From: Colias croceus
Taxonomy: Eukaryota > Arthropoda > Insecta > Lepidoptera > Pieridae
Direction of reading: 5' to 3'
DNA: 64,000 bases
Assembly (NCBI RefSeq): GCF_905220415.1
Contig: NC_059546.1
Coordinates: 4,526,001-4,590,000, forward strand
The notes beneath the pieces were generated by a model that did not search any database, was not told the origin of the DNA, and saw only the letters and a program-made list of their open reading frames with translations. Of this stretch, positions 23,880 to 36,163 are shown piece after piece (the first letter of the stretch is position 1; each line of letters opens with the position of its first letter). Position numbers and translations under genes: made by a program.

Positions 23880-24060
23880 TAATGTAATACAGTGCCCCGC
23901 CGATATAAATATTCATATGTGTTGTGTCCCTGACGTGGCCCACGTTCATTTGCAAGGGACAATTGCATCCGCGTCTGCATGCATTGTACCGGCTCAGTAA
24001 TATATCAGTCTATTACGTCTCATTGCAAATGCCCGTTGCATCCAGTGATGCCTACATTTG
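23880..24060. promoter_or_regulatory. Candidate enhancer rich in POU/octamer-like sites
   Basis: ATTTGCAA (23948-23955) and ATTGCAAAT (24022-24030) resemble octamer or C/EBP sites. TTGCATCC appears twice (23963-23970 and 24036-24043), 73 bp apart. CGATATAAATATTCATATG upstream is TATA-like. The cluster is denser than the surrounding AT-rich DNA would give by eye. Function is inferred. Confidence 0.3.
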
Positions 24061-26159
24061 TTATTCTAAAATTTTCCATGCTAAAATACCCAGAGCTTTT
24101 TCCTTAAGTACCAAAATATACCTACCGCTCATTTTATTAAGTGTATATTTATCTTGTAGGGATTTAATTCAATTAATTATGCAAATTTTTACACTGGTAA
24201 TATTATAAAACTTAAATCCCGTTACAATCACACCTGTATTCATTGATAAGAAATACAAACGACAAGATATTATTTCTCAAATCTTACCAACTATAAATAG
24301 AAGCATGAGATGTTTCAATACATTACTCATAACAAGATGACATCAATATCCAATTAATTTAGTTGATATTTATATTTTCTTGCTGCCGTAAATTATACTG
24401 AAAATTTACTTATTTTTTTTTTATGTATAACATATAAAAGAGTACCTACATTTTACCAGCTTTTTGCAATTTCGTCAGACATTAAATTATTTATGAAATG
24501 AGAAAACTTAGATAAGACAGCGCCGCAATTAAAAACTCTGGCTGCAGCAGCTATTATGAGAATAATTAATATTCCCGAGTAGCAAGTTTACCAGACGGCT
24601 TATATGCCGCGCTTGTATAATATGAATGCAGCTTATCCACACAACGGAAGCCCTCGCCTCGAGATCCGACTCTCATTGTGATGCAAATGCGTTCGTTGTC
24701 TGCCTCGAAATTACCCTTTCGGTCAAGCGGGAGCGATGACCAAACATTAAAACCCTCCCTTTTAAAATCGACCCCAATACTCTTCCCCTTTCATAGCCAC
24801 CTTTATATTTTAGGAGTAATGAGAGTAGGCACAAAGGGAAGATTCGGACGTTATGAACATATTTCATACAGATATTTCGCATTGCTAATGTGATAAAGCG
24901 TTATGAAGAGGAATGTACAATTGCATGGACAATAATTATGGAGCACGCTATTAAAGTGGGTATAACTGGACCGAGATAATGTCTTGCGATTCTGTTTATG
25001 GTTGTACTTGGGGTTCGAGTACGTGTTTTGATGGTATTTATTAATGATTTGGGGTGAAGAAGTCTTTAAAGACAGCGTAGAGATATGTAAATATAAATTG
25101 TGAGCAGTTCCTTTCATTAAATATAAAACACCCAATTTCATTATGATTGTACATAATTGCATATTACCAGAGTATAAATTACATAGGGTTATAGACAAAC
25201 GACGAAAATGTTAGCTTCCTAGAAAATTTAATTTATCAAGCTCTTTTGGCTACATATTAGGTATATAATTTATTTTATTAAGATTGTAAAATTTATTTAA
25301 TAAAAAACGATAATAAATAGAAAGAAAGGAAGCAAAGAAAAACGTTTGTATATAAACGTTTAATACTGTACACTGTACATTGAAAAATATTTATAAGTAT
25401 ATACCTACATTGCATTCATAGGGATACAGATAAGACAGAAACAATAAAAACGAGGTGTTTAGTCCAGACGCTCTCCCCTGGGTACCGCTTCCTCGCAATT
25501 TCACAAAACGCTGTCTACCTACCTAACTACACATACATACGCCGGTATGTATTGTACATCCTACCTACTACATACTCTAGAAATGTACAACGCTTCCACC
25601 AACTTTAAAAGATCCCAGCTCGACTATTCATTTGAATTTTATAGCTACGTGCCGTATACTGAAGAAGGAAGCTTCATGGTTCTTTTTAATCTGGATAGGC
25701 TCTCGTTTTATATTACCGGAGAGACTAGAAACTAAATTGAAACACATATTGCTGCGATGGATTTAAATTACCATTTATATACTCTTGAATATTACCACCC
25801 AAATTAAAATAGAATGAAAGTAAATTTATTGCTATTTGCATGGTTTTTTAACTTCCTAATAACCTTTAAACACGTAATTAACAAGCTTGATATCAGCAAT
25901 AAATTAGATAAATTGGAAACTAGAAAGCTTATGCAAATTTTCATCAGACTGCCATCATCTTAAAATATTTGTTTTCAATATCACGTGTGCTATTAGTAAA
26001 TAGATTTGAAGGTATCCGAAAATATTAAAACTAATTATTAAAATATGCGTTTCTCGAACGTCTTGTCATGAATCAAATATATCGCTTACAAAAATGTATT
26101 TTAAATGGCCTTATATAACTTATTTCGATACTAGTTAACCACTTTCGAAGACCCTTAAT
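24061..26159. other. Intergenic DNA with one complex island
   Basis: An island at about 24520-24790 (GCGCCGCAATTAAAAACTC, GGCTGCAGCAGC, CAGACGGCTTATATGCCGC, ACGGAAGCCCTCGCCTCGAG, GATGCAAATGCG octamer) is a further candidate enhancer. The rest is AT-rich without features. Open frames of 60-115 codons have no recognisable domain. Confidence 0.3.
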
Positions 26160-26570
26160 CATACGTAACCAATATTTAATGCATAGGGATCAACGAATGT
26201 GCACGGGCCAAGTTACGTTGGATGAAAAATATTTCTATGTTGTTAACTGCGGGCGGTATTATTTAAGTCAGTCTTATCGATTTATTTTATCCAAAACTGC
26301 CGCAATTATGACATTAATTCAGATCATAAAAGCCATAGAACGTTCATATACGACGTTTGAATCGAATTACTTTATTGGATGCCGCGCGAACGAAAGCGTT
26401 CTGTTGGATCGACTTATGTGCCTTTTTTCTAACAATCGTTCAGACTGGAAACAGGTAAGGTGTGGGAAGAACGACGAACAAATAAGGCGATCTTACACGC
26501 TCGATCAGACACTAATAAATTGTACGGAACACGTCTACTATTCATATACAATAGACTGATCGCGGATGCC
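26160..26570. promoter_or_regulatory. Complex island containing an unexplained 126-codon frame
   Basis: The + frame 26179-26559 starts at ATG and has no recognisable domain. Near its end CAG|GTAAGG (intron start at about 26456) is a good splice-donor match, so part of it could be an exon of a non-coding or unknown transcript. Composition (CpG-containing, non-repetitive) suggests a conserved element. I favour regulatory DNA or a lncRNA exon over a protein gene. Confidence 0.22.
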
Positions 26571-27179
26571 TTCGTAGCGAACCTGTTATGTAGATATTGA
26601 AGCCATAAGTTAAGTACTTAAAGCTCCAGGCATTTTATATTGGATAGGTAATTATTTTTGTGGTTTAATTCGCAAATGAATTACATTATATCTTTTTATT
26701 TTTATGTGTCTCAATACTACGGAATGTAGGTACAATATGCTTTGTGTATTTACTCAAATTTATTATGTACTTCAATAATAATTTAGATATCATAAAGTAG
26801 GAATTGGAAACTTCAGAGCGAATTACGATATCTATACAGCCGGTCCCATAAACAAAATACTTAATGGTGTATATATTTTCGTAGCTACGGCCATGGTAGT
26901 AACAATATTTTGGCGTAAGGCGCCCCAGAAAAATGGCGCGGCGGGTCGTGTTGTTCAGATAAGTGTATTCCACCGCTAATATACAATATCAGAGATAACT
27001 AGATTACGTAGGCATGGTTTCCGCTTTATTGCCGATCATCCAATTTGTGTATCGATGTTCACTAAAGGAGCTATAAACATATTTGATTATTATCAACACA
27101 AAGTAATTCAACCCTGTAATAGAGTAATAAGAATTAAAATTAAATCTGCTTATCCTATTTGTTATCTATCCAAATAAAA
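26571..27179. other. AT-rich intergenic DNA
   Basis: Contains a short GC patch at 26905-26950 (GGCGTAAGGCGCCCC, ATGGCGCGGCGGG). Nothing else recognised. Confidence 0.3.
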
Positions 27180-27480
27180 CGGTGCGTTTTTATTTCCCGT
27201 TAGTTTGACAAGTTAAAAGCCTAATGAGGTAGAGCGAGGCGTCGCTGTCGATACACTTTATATTCTGCCTCCAATATCGGTCGGTACCCGGTGGGCTAAG
27301 AAGATAAAGAGGCCATTAGCTCAAAAGGTACCGAGAAAGGGCTGAATTTGTGGCCGACGTGGGATCATTAACTGACAATCTCTTTAAATCACTTGTAGAT
27401 CCTCCCTACGGACGAATTTGGCTTATTACAGAGGGTGCGCCCGAAACGCTTCCGAGGCATTAAGAAATTTTACCTGCTAT
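27180..27480. promoter_or_regulatory. Candidate regulatory island
   Basis: About 300 bp of complex sequence: GAGCGAGGCGTCGCTGTCGA, CCTCCAATATCGGTCGG, GAGGCCATTAGC, GTGGCCGACGTGGG, GATCCTCCCTACGG, GGGTGCGCCCGAAACGC. No repeat and no sustained reading frame. A conserved Hox-cluster enhancer or Polycomb response element is plausible but unproven. Confidence 0.28.
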
Positions 27481-30400
27481 ATTATGTATATACGGTACAG
27501 TAAGCTTATTTACAGAGTCATTGGTAAGTAAATCTGACCTTAATTGCAATGTTTCAAACCAGAAATTTACTCATGAAGAATGAATTCAAATATAAGGGAA
27601 AAGAAAATTATTAACTAAGTAGATAAAGAAGGAACGTAAACCAAAATAAGCATTATATTTTACGAAGCAAAATTTCCCTATATTACATGATTCCCCATAC
27701 AGCTTTATGATATAGTTGTTCAAATTCACATTTCATAACATTTATGCGTATATATAGGGAATTTTCTTTGTCATTTAGATAGCATTATTACTTTGCGCCT
27801 CCACCCGTAACGCTATATTTATCAACGACGCGCAGCCTCAGTTAATTTCAACGTTATGCAAAATATATAGTCGTTTTTTCAAAGCGTACCGAATAATATT
27901 TGCGGTAGGAGAATATTGTTGAATATTAAACACAAACATAGGGAAGCTTGTTCACTTCCACGCGTAATGTTGGTATGAAGCATGTATTTATGAGAAAGAG
28001 TGGTATTATTAAGGTTAAATTTAACATAAATATGCATGCTTTTTGGATCCCCATGGATTTTCAAGTTCTGTATATCACAGTGTCAACTATAATAAGATTT
28101 TTGTAATATCTTTGAGAAGATTTATTGCTTAAACTGTTTATAACAGGATATTTTAGATCTGAAATTCGCAAAATAAGGAGGTGAAATATTTTGGTATCTC
28201 GTCTACAGTACGTCTAACATATCAAAGTCAACAATCAAGATAATAAGTAATCATGAATTTTTATAGCCCATAACTGCTACGATTATATAAGCAATATAGT
28301 GTTGATTGAAAAACTACCAGCTACCTATTTACTTTCCTGTGCATGACAATAGAATAGGGTTCTCGCTGTAACAAGCATGAATACTAAATGTCTAATTATA
28401 AGATTTTTGAACAAAGACGATCCAAGTTCCGCTCATTGATCCGGGTCCTTGGTTCCGGTTCTATCAAATTTCCTTTTCGTTTTAAAATCCCCGGCTTAAT
28501 CCGCCCACTACAAGCGATCCGATTTTTAGCCGTATTAAAGTTTATATTGGATATTGGTTCGCTTTATGAAATCATAGGTCAACTTATATTTGCTTTGGTA
28601 TTTGAAGCAGGTAGGAGAAAAACTAATTGTGTATTCTTTCCTCGTTCCGAGCGTCCTTAATCCACCCTCTTTTGCCCCACGCGTAACAACCAGGCGGAAA
28701 CTTTTAAATACAATGCAAATCTTTTAGCTCGTAGATTACATCGATTAAAAGTTGTTTACGATGTTGTTTAGTGTTTGCATAGAATATCCAATTGTTAATT
28801 TGGAGCTCATGCTATCGTTAGTGTTGTAATGGAAACAAGTTTAAATATTAATATTATGACTCGCAATTTCTCATTATCTTTGCCTCTAATGCTGCTGCAA
28901 TTCATACATGCGAAAGATAATCAAAATATACATTACGAAACGAAATGTTTCGCAAACAAATTTTCAAACATTTTCCACACGGAGATAATCCAAATTACAG
29001 TACCTACATTTACGTTATAACGAAGGCAGCCTTAGCATAATGCAATGGAACTCAATAACGGACGCCACGGTAGTGAGAAGAAAATTGTTCAGGAAAAATT
29101 TGCTTTTTTATTGAAATTTCCACTCTTGGTCGCGAATAAAACTATGTCTAAAAATACATACCTTAAGCTTCGTATAAACGAGTCCGAAGCTACGTGCGCA
29201 CTTTGCTTTTAAAGACACGTGTGCGACTTTCAATAGTGACTTCGTTTATACCTTCTATATCGATGAGCTCTACTGTTATTTTGCATATGTCGCTAGAAAA
29301 TTCATGTGTTGCATACCGTGTACATAATGTATAAATAAAAAGTGTAAATCAGAGAATTATCATGTTTCTGGTGTTGAATAGTAATCAATCTTTTAGCTCT
29401 ATTCCCTATCATTTTTCGAAGGTAAAATAATACTTACTTCTTGCAAAAAGAATTCAAGTTGTTCAACACGCGGGATTAAAATGAGTTTATCGATACATAG
29501 TGTCTCATACCTAACCCGTGTGGCAGAGGATCGCTATACAAATGTGGCCCTATACAGTAGTTGCTTTAGGGAAGGGATCATAATAGGAAATTTTCTACGT
29601 TGAATATGCGAACAGTATTCGATACCCTTTTCATTTGTATTGTTTTTATTATCCCAGCTTAATGAAAATACGTTCGGTATCATTTTTAATACTGTAACTA
29701 AGTATATATAAGTTGGTATGAAAAAGAACACGTAGCGCAATATAAGACCAGCAAGTACCTACGTGATTTTCACTATTTGACAGTCAATTTTTAGTATATA
29801 TCAGGCAGATAATGCCTTCCTACTTAGGTATTCATATTTTTCAGTGGCAGTGGCTCTTTCGTGGCACACCATTCAAAACAATTGTGCTCGATAAATTTCA
29901 CGAGAAAAAGTTTTCTATAAATTCCGTGTTAATGCTTCTCGATCCGCACAAAAAAAATACAGTTTTCTTTAACTCGAATAAAAACAAAGCCCGATAAAAT
30001 TTATGTTTATAAGGAATTGGGACACGGAAAGTTAAGTTTTTCGTTCATCAGCTGTAAATGTCTCCGCAAATTGCTCATAAATTTCTGCTCTATTAAAATT
30101 TATTGTCCTCAAACCGTTTATTGTTATATTACGTAACTTGGTAACCCTTCTACCGTCATAAAACAATGCAACCGTTACGGATCATGCAAAAAACAAGCTT
30201 TTTAGAGACACGATACCTGCTTTTAAAGGCTGGATTCGTTTACCCGAATTGACATGATTTTTATGATGTAGGGGTCAGTGTTTTATGGTTGCTTATCGAA
30301 TCGGGATTTTTCCCTAATTCAAGTAAAAGTACTTACGTATTTTCGCCTGAGAGTACTGAAAAGTGTAAACAATTTATGACTTATACAAATTTAAACGAAA

Positions 30401-31089
30401 ATTGAAATTACATGTACCAAATATACGAATAGTTTGTGCTTGTGACAGTAGACTGTAAAATTGCAATTATAATAATTTAATGGTTGCCTTAAACCACGCT
30501 GTTGTAGAGTCCTTTGACACTAAAATACTTTCATACATGATAAAGCGAACACCGCTTGAAGATAAAGAGTAGAAATCGACGGCCACTATATAAAGGTTTG
30601 TACATTGTGGCGATAAAAATACTGTGTTTATTTGCACGTCCTACGTGAATAAAATTTCAGTGGACTACAGACTTATATACCGAGTAGTGTCTTGCAAATG
30701 TAACTCGTATGCATTCTACTTACGTGTCTTTTTTGAGTAAAAACATATTGTGTTTAATGAACATTTAATATAAATAAGAAATAGTCAAATTCTTTGGTAT
30801 CGGATACCTATCTCGGATATTTTTTCTTAAAATGCCATTTCGAAGCAGTAACGTGTGAAAAGTCAATTTTAGGTAATTATACTATCACATTTACCCTACA
30901 AACTTTTCTCTGAAATATCACTATGAGTAGAGTATTCTTAATTTGATAGGCTTCGATTATAAAATCGATAAATACAATTTTAATCTATTTCCAGCTGACT
31001 CTATAGGATTTTAATGTATGCAATAATGTAGCAGCTATGTCGTCATAAAATTTTCCATTTTACTATCAGATTACGCATTAATATAGGCA
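27481..31089. other. Mostly unique intergenic DNA, TE-poor
   Basis: No transposon or gene recognised. Complex patches at about 27790-27880, 28400-28700 (with a 90-codon frame lacking a domain), 29160-29280 and 30180-30300 are candidate conserved blocks. Confidence 0.3.
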
Positions 31090-31960
31090 TTTTAGTATAT
31101 AATGGCGTCAACAATGTTTTCTTCGCACCTAAACGTTCATGTTAAAACGGAATGCCGATCGAAGGGCGCATTGTCGCATATATCCAACTTTGTATGGCGA
31201 CAGTCACAGAGTCGGAAATTATCTATTAATTGTTATATTTATTGCATTTCGATCAATTTTAATGCCTTATCGTGTCGACAATGTCATGAACATTATATTT
31301 ATGTTTATAGCATGGTTTATATTTACTACTTTTACCGCGACGCTTTCTTATCTAGATATTTCAGAATGTTTATGACTAGCTCTCGACGATATTTAAAAAC
31401 GCTAAAGAGCAATACATTTTAACCATTGATAATGATGTGACAGAGAAAGATCGTTATTGAAATAATTGATGGCATTGTTTGTTGGTACTACAGGCTACTA
31501 CGCCTATTGTTAGCTTCAATAACATTCAATTTATTCTTATCAGGCATAGCTTGAATCCTACTCCGTGGGTAAAGTATACTCATTGATTTTTATTACGAGA
31601 ATAAAAGTAATTCAAACTGTCATAAAGGATCATTGAATTGAATGTGATATGTATGCTAATGATTCATATAATTTGCAAGACTTCCTCTACGAGAGACATC
31701 GGCTCTTATATAATAGATATACCTAGATGTCAAGCGTAGTTATCGATGGAGCTCATAAGAAATTCCAATAAAGAACGCCATGAAAATTCAATAGGTCGTC
31801 GGCCAAAAGTCGCGGGGACGAAAGTGAAAAAACGAAAACAATAACGTCGCTTTAATCAGTATTCAGTGCGACATGTTTCTCCACAGCTGTGATTTTTGGC
31901 AAACGTGCAATTCCTTTTCAAGCGTACCGAGAAGTTAAACTAATAATGCAGCGCGCGTCT
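31090..31960. promoter_or_regulatory. Two adjacent candidate enhancer islands
   Basis: The first part (31090-31440) has ATGGCGTCAACAATG, GCCGATCGAAGGGCGC, then a run of forkhead/Caudal-like TTTATGTTTATAGCATGGTTTATATTTAC. The second (31730-31960) has AGAACGCCATGAAAATTC (Pho core), GTCGGCCAAAAGTCGCGGGG, CCACAGCTGTG (E-box) and AATGCAGCGCGCG. The 106- and 78-codon overlapping frames here show no domain and are treated as chance. Function inferred. Confidence 0.28.
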
Positions 31961-33390
31961 TCAATCTGAACGATGTATTACCTATATGCAAGATCATAAT
32001 TCATAATATATAAATCAGTCATCACACTATACAAAAATAGCATTATCAACTCGCCCAACTAGATTCACTTGCGTTCTGAACGAGCTATAAATTAATCTCA
32101 TCTATAACTCACTTTGATCACATGAAATAGAAGCAGCAATTTAGCAAATGAATTTAAATAATAGATTGGTTCAATAGTTGTGCATGCTATTTTGCGCCCA
32201 TACAGAATTTTAAGTAACCATATAAATATGCCAGTCATTTATAAATAAAGTTCTTGCATTCGGTGTTCAGATTGGTAATTCGGTCAATTACCTACCTACC
32301 TGACTTTTAATCAAATGCAATATACTTTGGGTTAATTTATCAGGCTAACATGGCTTCTTGGCACTAATAAATTATTATTAGGACTGTGATACAAATTTGG
32401 ATTACTTTATTTTAAAACTAATACGTGAAGTGTGTAAGTATTTTCTTATTAGGCAAATAAGGTAGGTAAGTAACCTAATAAAGTTACTTGTTGGTAGATT
32501 TTATATTATTTTCTCTATAAGATATTATTTTTAGAAAATAGGTAACCAGAATTGTTATCAAATTTATTTATTTTAGTACATTAAAGAAGAAAGCGAGGGA
32601 TCTTGATCACTTATTCGGTAAAAGCAACAAAGAGTAATCGGGACCCAAATTCTTATGGAGCGGAAAAAACAAAGTGCTAAGAAGGGATAGTCCATTTGAC
32701 CTACAAGTAAATTATATAGATTCACTACTTATTTATAGATACTATTAAACCACTGAAAATATACAGAACTAACCTATCACTTATCGCTGTAACACTATTC
32801 AGTCATTTTATATTTTCGACTCGCAATTATTAAGTACAGCTACAACAATCAGTTTAAAAAAATACCTAAGTGTATTTCTTTTGCACCGTGTACGTAGGTA
32901 AAAATCAATATGTTTACATAATTCCTTTAAACACACAATTAATTAACAAAAACGTTTTGTTATTCATTCATTCGTCGATTAATAACCAGAGTGAGTAGCG
33001 ATATCGTCGAATATTCAACATAAATGCAGATGAAATAGTCCAAAGTACTAATAAGGTTTAATTTATTCAATATCATTTGGTGAGCAAGCTCTTCGTAAAC
33101 TGTGCACTTATTACATTTAAAAGTCAATGCAGAGGCGCATTCAATTATGGTCGAGTGTATTTTACAATAATTTTTCTTAAACCAGACTCATGACGCCCAC
33201 GATTTTGATATGCTTTGCACGTTATTTCTGTTGTAGGTATACATTGTATTCAGTGGAATTCATTTAGCTTTTTCAATGTTATCTTGTAATTAACTGAAAG
33301 GTTTTTTTATTTATATTGCACTGAAGTTGATCATGGGATTGGTGGTAATATCAACGTTACTCTAGGTAGGTAGGTACGTAGGTACCTATA
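31961..33390. other. AT-rich intergenic DNA
   Basis: No gene. A GTAGGTAGGTACGTAGGTACC microsatellite tract lies at 33364-33387, just before the hairpin. Confidence 0.4.
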
Positions 33391-33438
33391 TTGTGGAAAT
33401 TTCGAGCTTTAGGTAGCTAAAGCTCGAAATTTCCACAA
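33391..33438. repeat. Perfect 20-bp inverted repeat with 8-nt loop
   Basis: TTGTGGAAATTTCGAGCTTT (33391-33410) is followed after AGGTAGCT by its exact reverse complement (33419-33438). It lies directly after a TAGGTAGG tract. It could be a replication template-switch product or a very short palindromic insertion. It is too short for a typical animal pre-miRNA. Confidence 0.92.
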
Positions 33439-35082
33439 TTGCCTTTTTCATAAATTTTATTGATTATTATTTATAGAATTATACTTCAATACCTAGTAGT
33501 AAAATAAGTCTAAACGGCGTCCAAAATATTATATAGGTACCTTTTGAGAAATGGTTATTAATAAGACTTGGAAATCAAGGACTCGTGTTAATTTTATGTA
33601 ATGTTAACCCTAGGTTTCTACCATTTTGAAATCTAACACTTACTATTTTAAAAGATGACCTTATTAGTTCATAGGTAGGTAGGTAGGTACACGAAATGGT
33701 AACAAGTGAGACAATCACTAAATACAAATTGCAATGAACTTGAAGTCATAACTCGATTCGGATTCAAAATGCTTTCGTAGGAACAATGATGGTGATGGTG
33801 AGGTAACACATTACGTAGACTAGACGCTATGTTAGCAACCTACATACGTTCGTATCTGAGTCGTCGACCCCACAAGGACGGAATTCGTCATCCAGCGGGT
33901 CAAGGTCACAGCATGTCACAGTATCTGCATCTGATCGTCTACATAGATACCGCTGCAATCACTCCATTCTAACTCTTATACCCTTGATTTAAGACATCCA
34001 TGTGACAAATGTATAAATAGTCAGTGCAATGACCTCGCTCCAGAGTGTTTGCTTTACGTTTCGAAATACTTTCTTCAGTTATTTTTGGTGTTAGGTGGGG
34101 TTATAGTCGTTACGCAGAGATATCCATCAGTATAGCGTAGATGTGTGATCTATTCTGATAAGTGTAAACATTCATTAGTAACAACTTGAAAAGCGTACAA
34201 GGCTGTAATGTTTCCAAACATAAAAACATGTGTCACGGGTGTATATCGTAACAATAACAAATCGGGCGTACAATAATTATATAACAGAGACATAAGCTAT
34301 GCGATATGATAGGCTATTTAAGTGGCATGTAGGATTAACAATATAACTAACGATGATGTTAGAAAAATAATAGCAATTTGATAAAAAATAATACAAGTTC
34401 CTATCTATCCGGGTTTCTGAGTTAATAATCATAAATATGCGATTTCAAATAAAAATTATAAATGTATGAGACTAATCTGTAGACCGATCACATAAATAAA
34501 GCGGCGAACAGATGCGCGTATCCCTTCGAGCGTCCATTTTCATTCCAATTTTATAACAATATATTTTGAAAGAAAAAAGAAACAAATTACCGTCGGCGTT
34601 ACAAAGACTGATACAGTTATTAAGCTACGGTGGTCTTTAATTATTTAGGATAAAATGTGGTAGAACTTCATTAAGTGAGTTCATGTAATTTCGTAATAAA
34701 TAGGCAGGACGGCCGGGCGTGCAATAGAATAATATTAACAAAAACAGTTTCGGAGGCATATCATTTCCTTTGTTACAAATATAGCTACATCAATTTCATT
34801 TGCATATCTCAGATGTTGTTATCAGACCCTTTTATAATGCTAATGTTCAGGGTAAGATAGCTGATAAGATGTATTTTCTGATATAGGTACCTACATCTTG
34901 TGGTAGGTATTATTACCTCCCACAGCGAATTGATTTTAATTTTCGCCTTTCAAATATTATAAAAAGTTTAGGTATAATACCTATTAAATTTCTAACTAAA
35001 AAACGTAGGTAGGTATATTGTATTGTATAAAAAGTGTTTTTTTGTTATTTATAAATAACTTCATTATTTATGCATTGTAATC
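33439..35082. other. Intergenic DNA
   Basis: A complex patch at 33775-34130 (GATGGTGATGGTGAGG, CGTCGACCCCACAAGGACGG, CCAGCGGGTCAAGGTCACAG with a TCAAGGTCA nuclear-receptor site at about 33900-33908, GTATAAATAGTCAGTGC TATA-like) might be a promoter or enhancer. The rest is AT-rich. Confidence 0.3.
33890..33915 (+). promoter_or_regulatory. Nuclear-receptor monomer site (TCAAGGTCA)
   Basis: TCAAGGTCA is a perfect match to the extended half-site of FTZ-F1/ERR-type nuclear receptors. FTZ-F1 works with Hox-class proteins in insects. A TATA-like GTATAAATAG and an initiator-like TCAGTG follow about 110 bp downstream (near 34010-34025), so a weak promoter is conceivable. Motif match only. Confidence 0.3.
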
Positions 35083-36163
35083 TTTTTCTAAGGGAACTAT
35101 ATTTTCTATCACCAAAATTTATATTTGTCATCAAGTTGTATCACCTAATAAATAGATCTATCACCACGAAATATTTTCGTTCTCAGATAAACAAAAATTG
35201 TTCCCAGGTATGAATTATCAAATTAATGTTAATATATGTGTAAAATAAGAGATCGATAACCAATAAAATTATATTGCATTACATGAATATAAACTTCGTT
35301 CTTATAATAACAGTTTTGTTACTTAAATAATAGCTCTGTGCTCAGAATGGTAGATCTGTCACCAAATAAATCGATTATCGATCCCTGACTGCGACTCCTT
35401 TTTATTTGATATTTTGTCACCAATACAGTAGTAACATTTTATTTCGTTCAGATATTAAATTAATAGTATTCGTTACCAATTTAATACATCAATTTATAAT
35501 TTTAATGAAAAAATGATCAAAGGGGCGGATACAAATTGGCGCGCTTTAAAAATTAAACAATGATGACCAAATGATTATTCAGTGGTTATTATTTTTAAGA
35601 ATAAATATTGATTATTTTAACTTTAATTAAGTGTTTTATCTACTATTCTGCTAGCCATAAGCCAGCTATTTTAAACCAGCGCTGATTGTTCAGTGGTAAT
35701 TATTTTAAACAATAAATATTGATTATTTTGACTTTAATTGTTTTATTTACTACTCTGCTAAAAAAATTATTTAAATATAATTTATACTACCAGTGGAAAT
35801 TTAGAACCTTGGGAGTCTAGTTAAGTAGCAAAATCTTTTGGTTGAAACGATGATGACAACCCTAATTTTTTATTTGAACTTAATGCAATTTTCTAGTAAC
35901 ATAATATGATTTATTGGTGATCTCTTTAAATTAGTTTGCTTATATACTTATTAGGACACACCTATTATAATACATACAAAAACATTTATTTGGTACTAGA
36001 TCTTATATCTCAGGATTTTAGGTAATTTATTGTGGAACTGATTTTGCATTGTTTGGTGACTACATTTTGGTGACAGATCTACTATTTTGAGGACAAACCC
36101 TATTATTTAAGAAACACAAAACTAATTAAATTGGTGATAGCTTAAATGATACCCTTTTTCTAA
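35083..36163. mobile_element. Foldback/Mutator-type element with perfect 9-bp target duplication
   Basis: The element is 35092-36154, flanked by TTTTTCTAA on both sides (35083-35091 and 36155-36163). Ends begin GGGAACTAT / GGGTATCAT, each followed within about 10 bp by CTATCACCAA. Long decayed inverted arms repeat AGATCT(G/A)TCACCAA several times: TCACC motifs at about 35108, 35141, 35161, 35352 and 35416, with GGTGA counterparts at about 35916, 36056, 36069 and 36133 on the right. An inner pair of about 75-bp direct repeats lies at 35574 and 35686. No transposase. A 9-bp duplication fits Mutator-like and foldback elements. Confidence 0.78.

Noticed and set aside
24851..25198. 115-codon - strand frame
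   Set aside because: No recognisable domain, signal or homology by eye, and AT-driven composition rich in Asn, Tyr and Leu.
31102..31422. 106- and 78-codon overlapping frames
   Set aside because: No domain, unremarkable composition and two competing frames. Better explained as chance frames in a complex non-coding block.
33391..33438. A second microRNA hairpin
   Set aside because: The stem is only 20 bp, perfectly paired with an 8-nt loop, shorter than typical animal pre-miRNAs, and beside a microsatellite.
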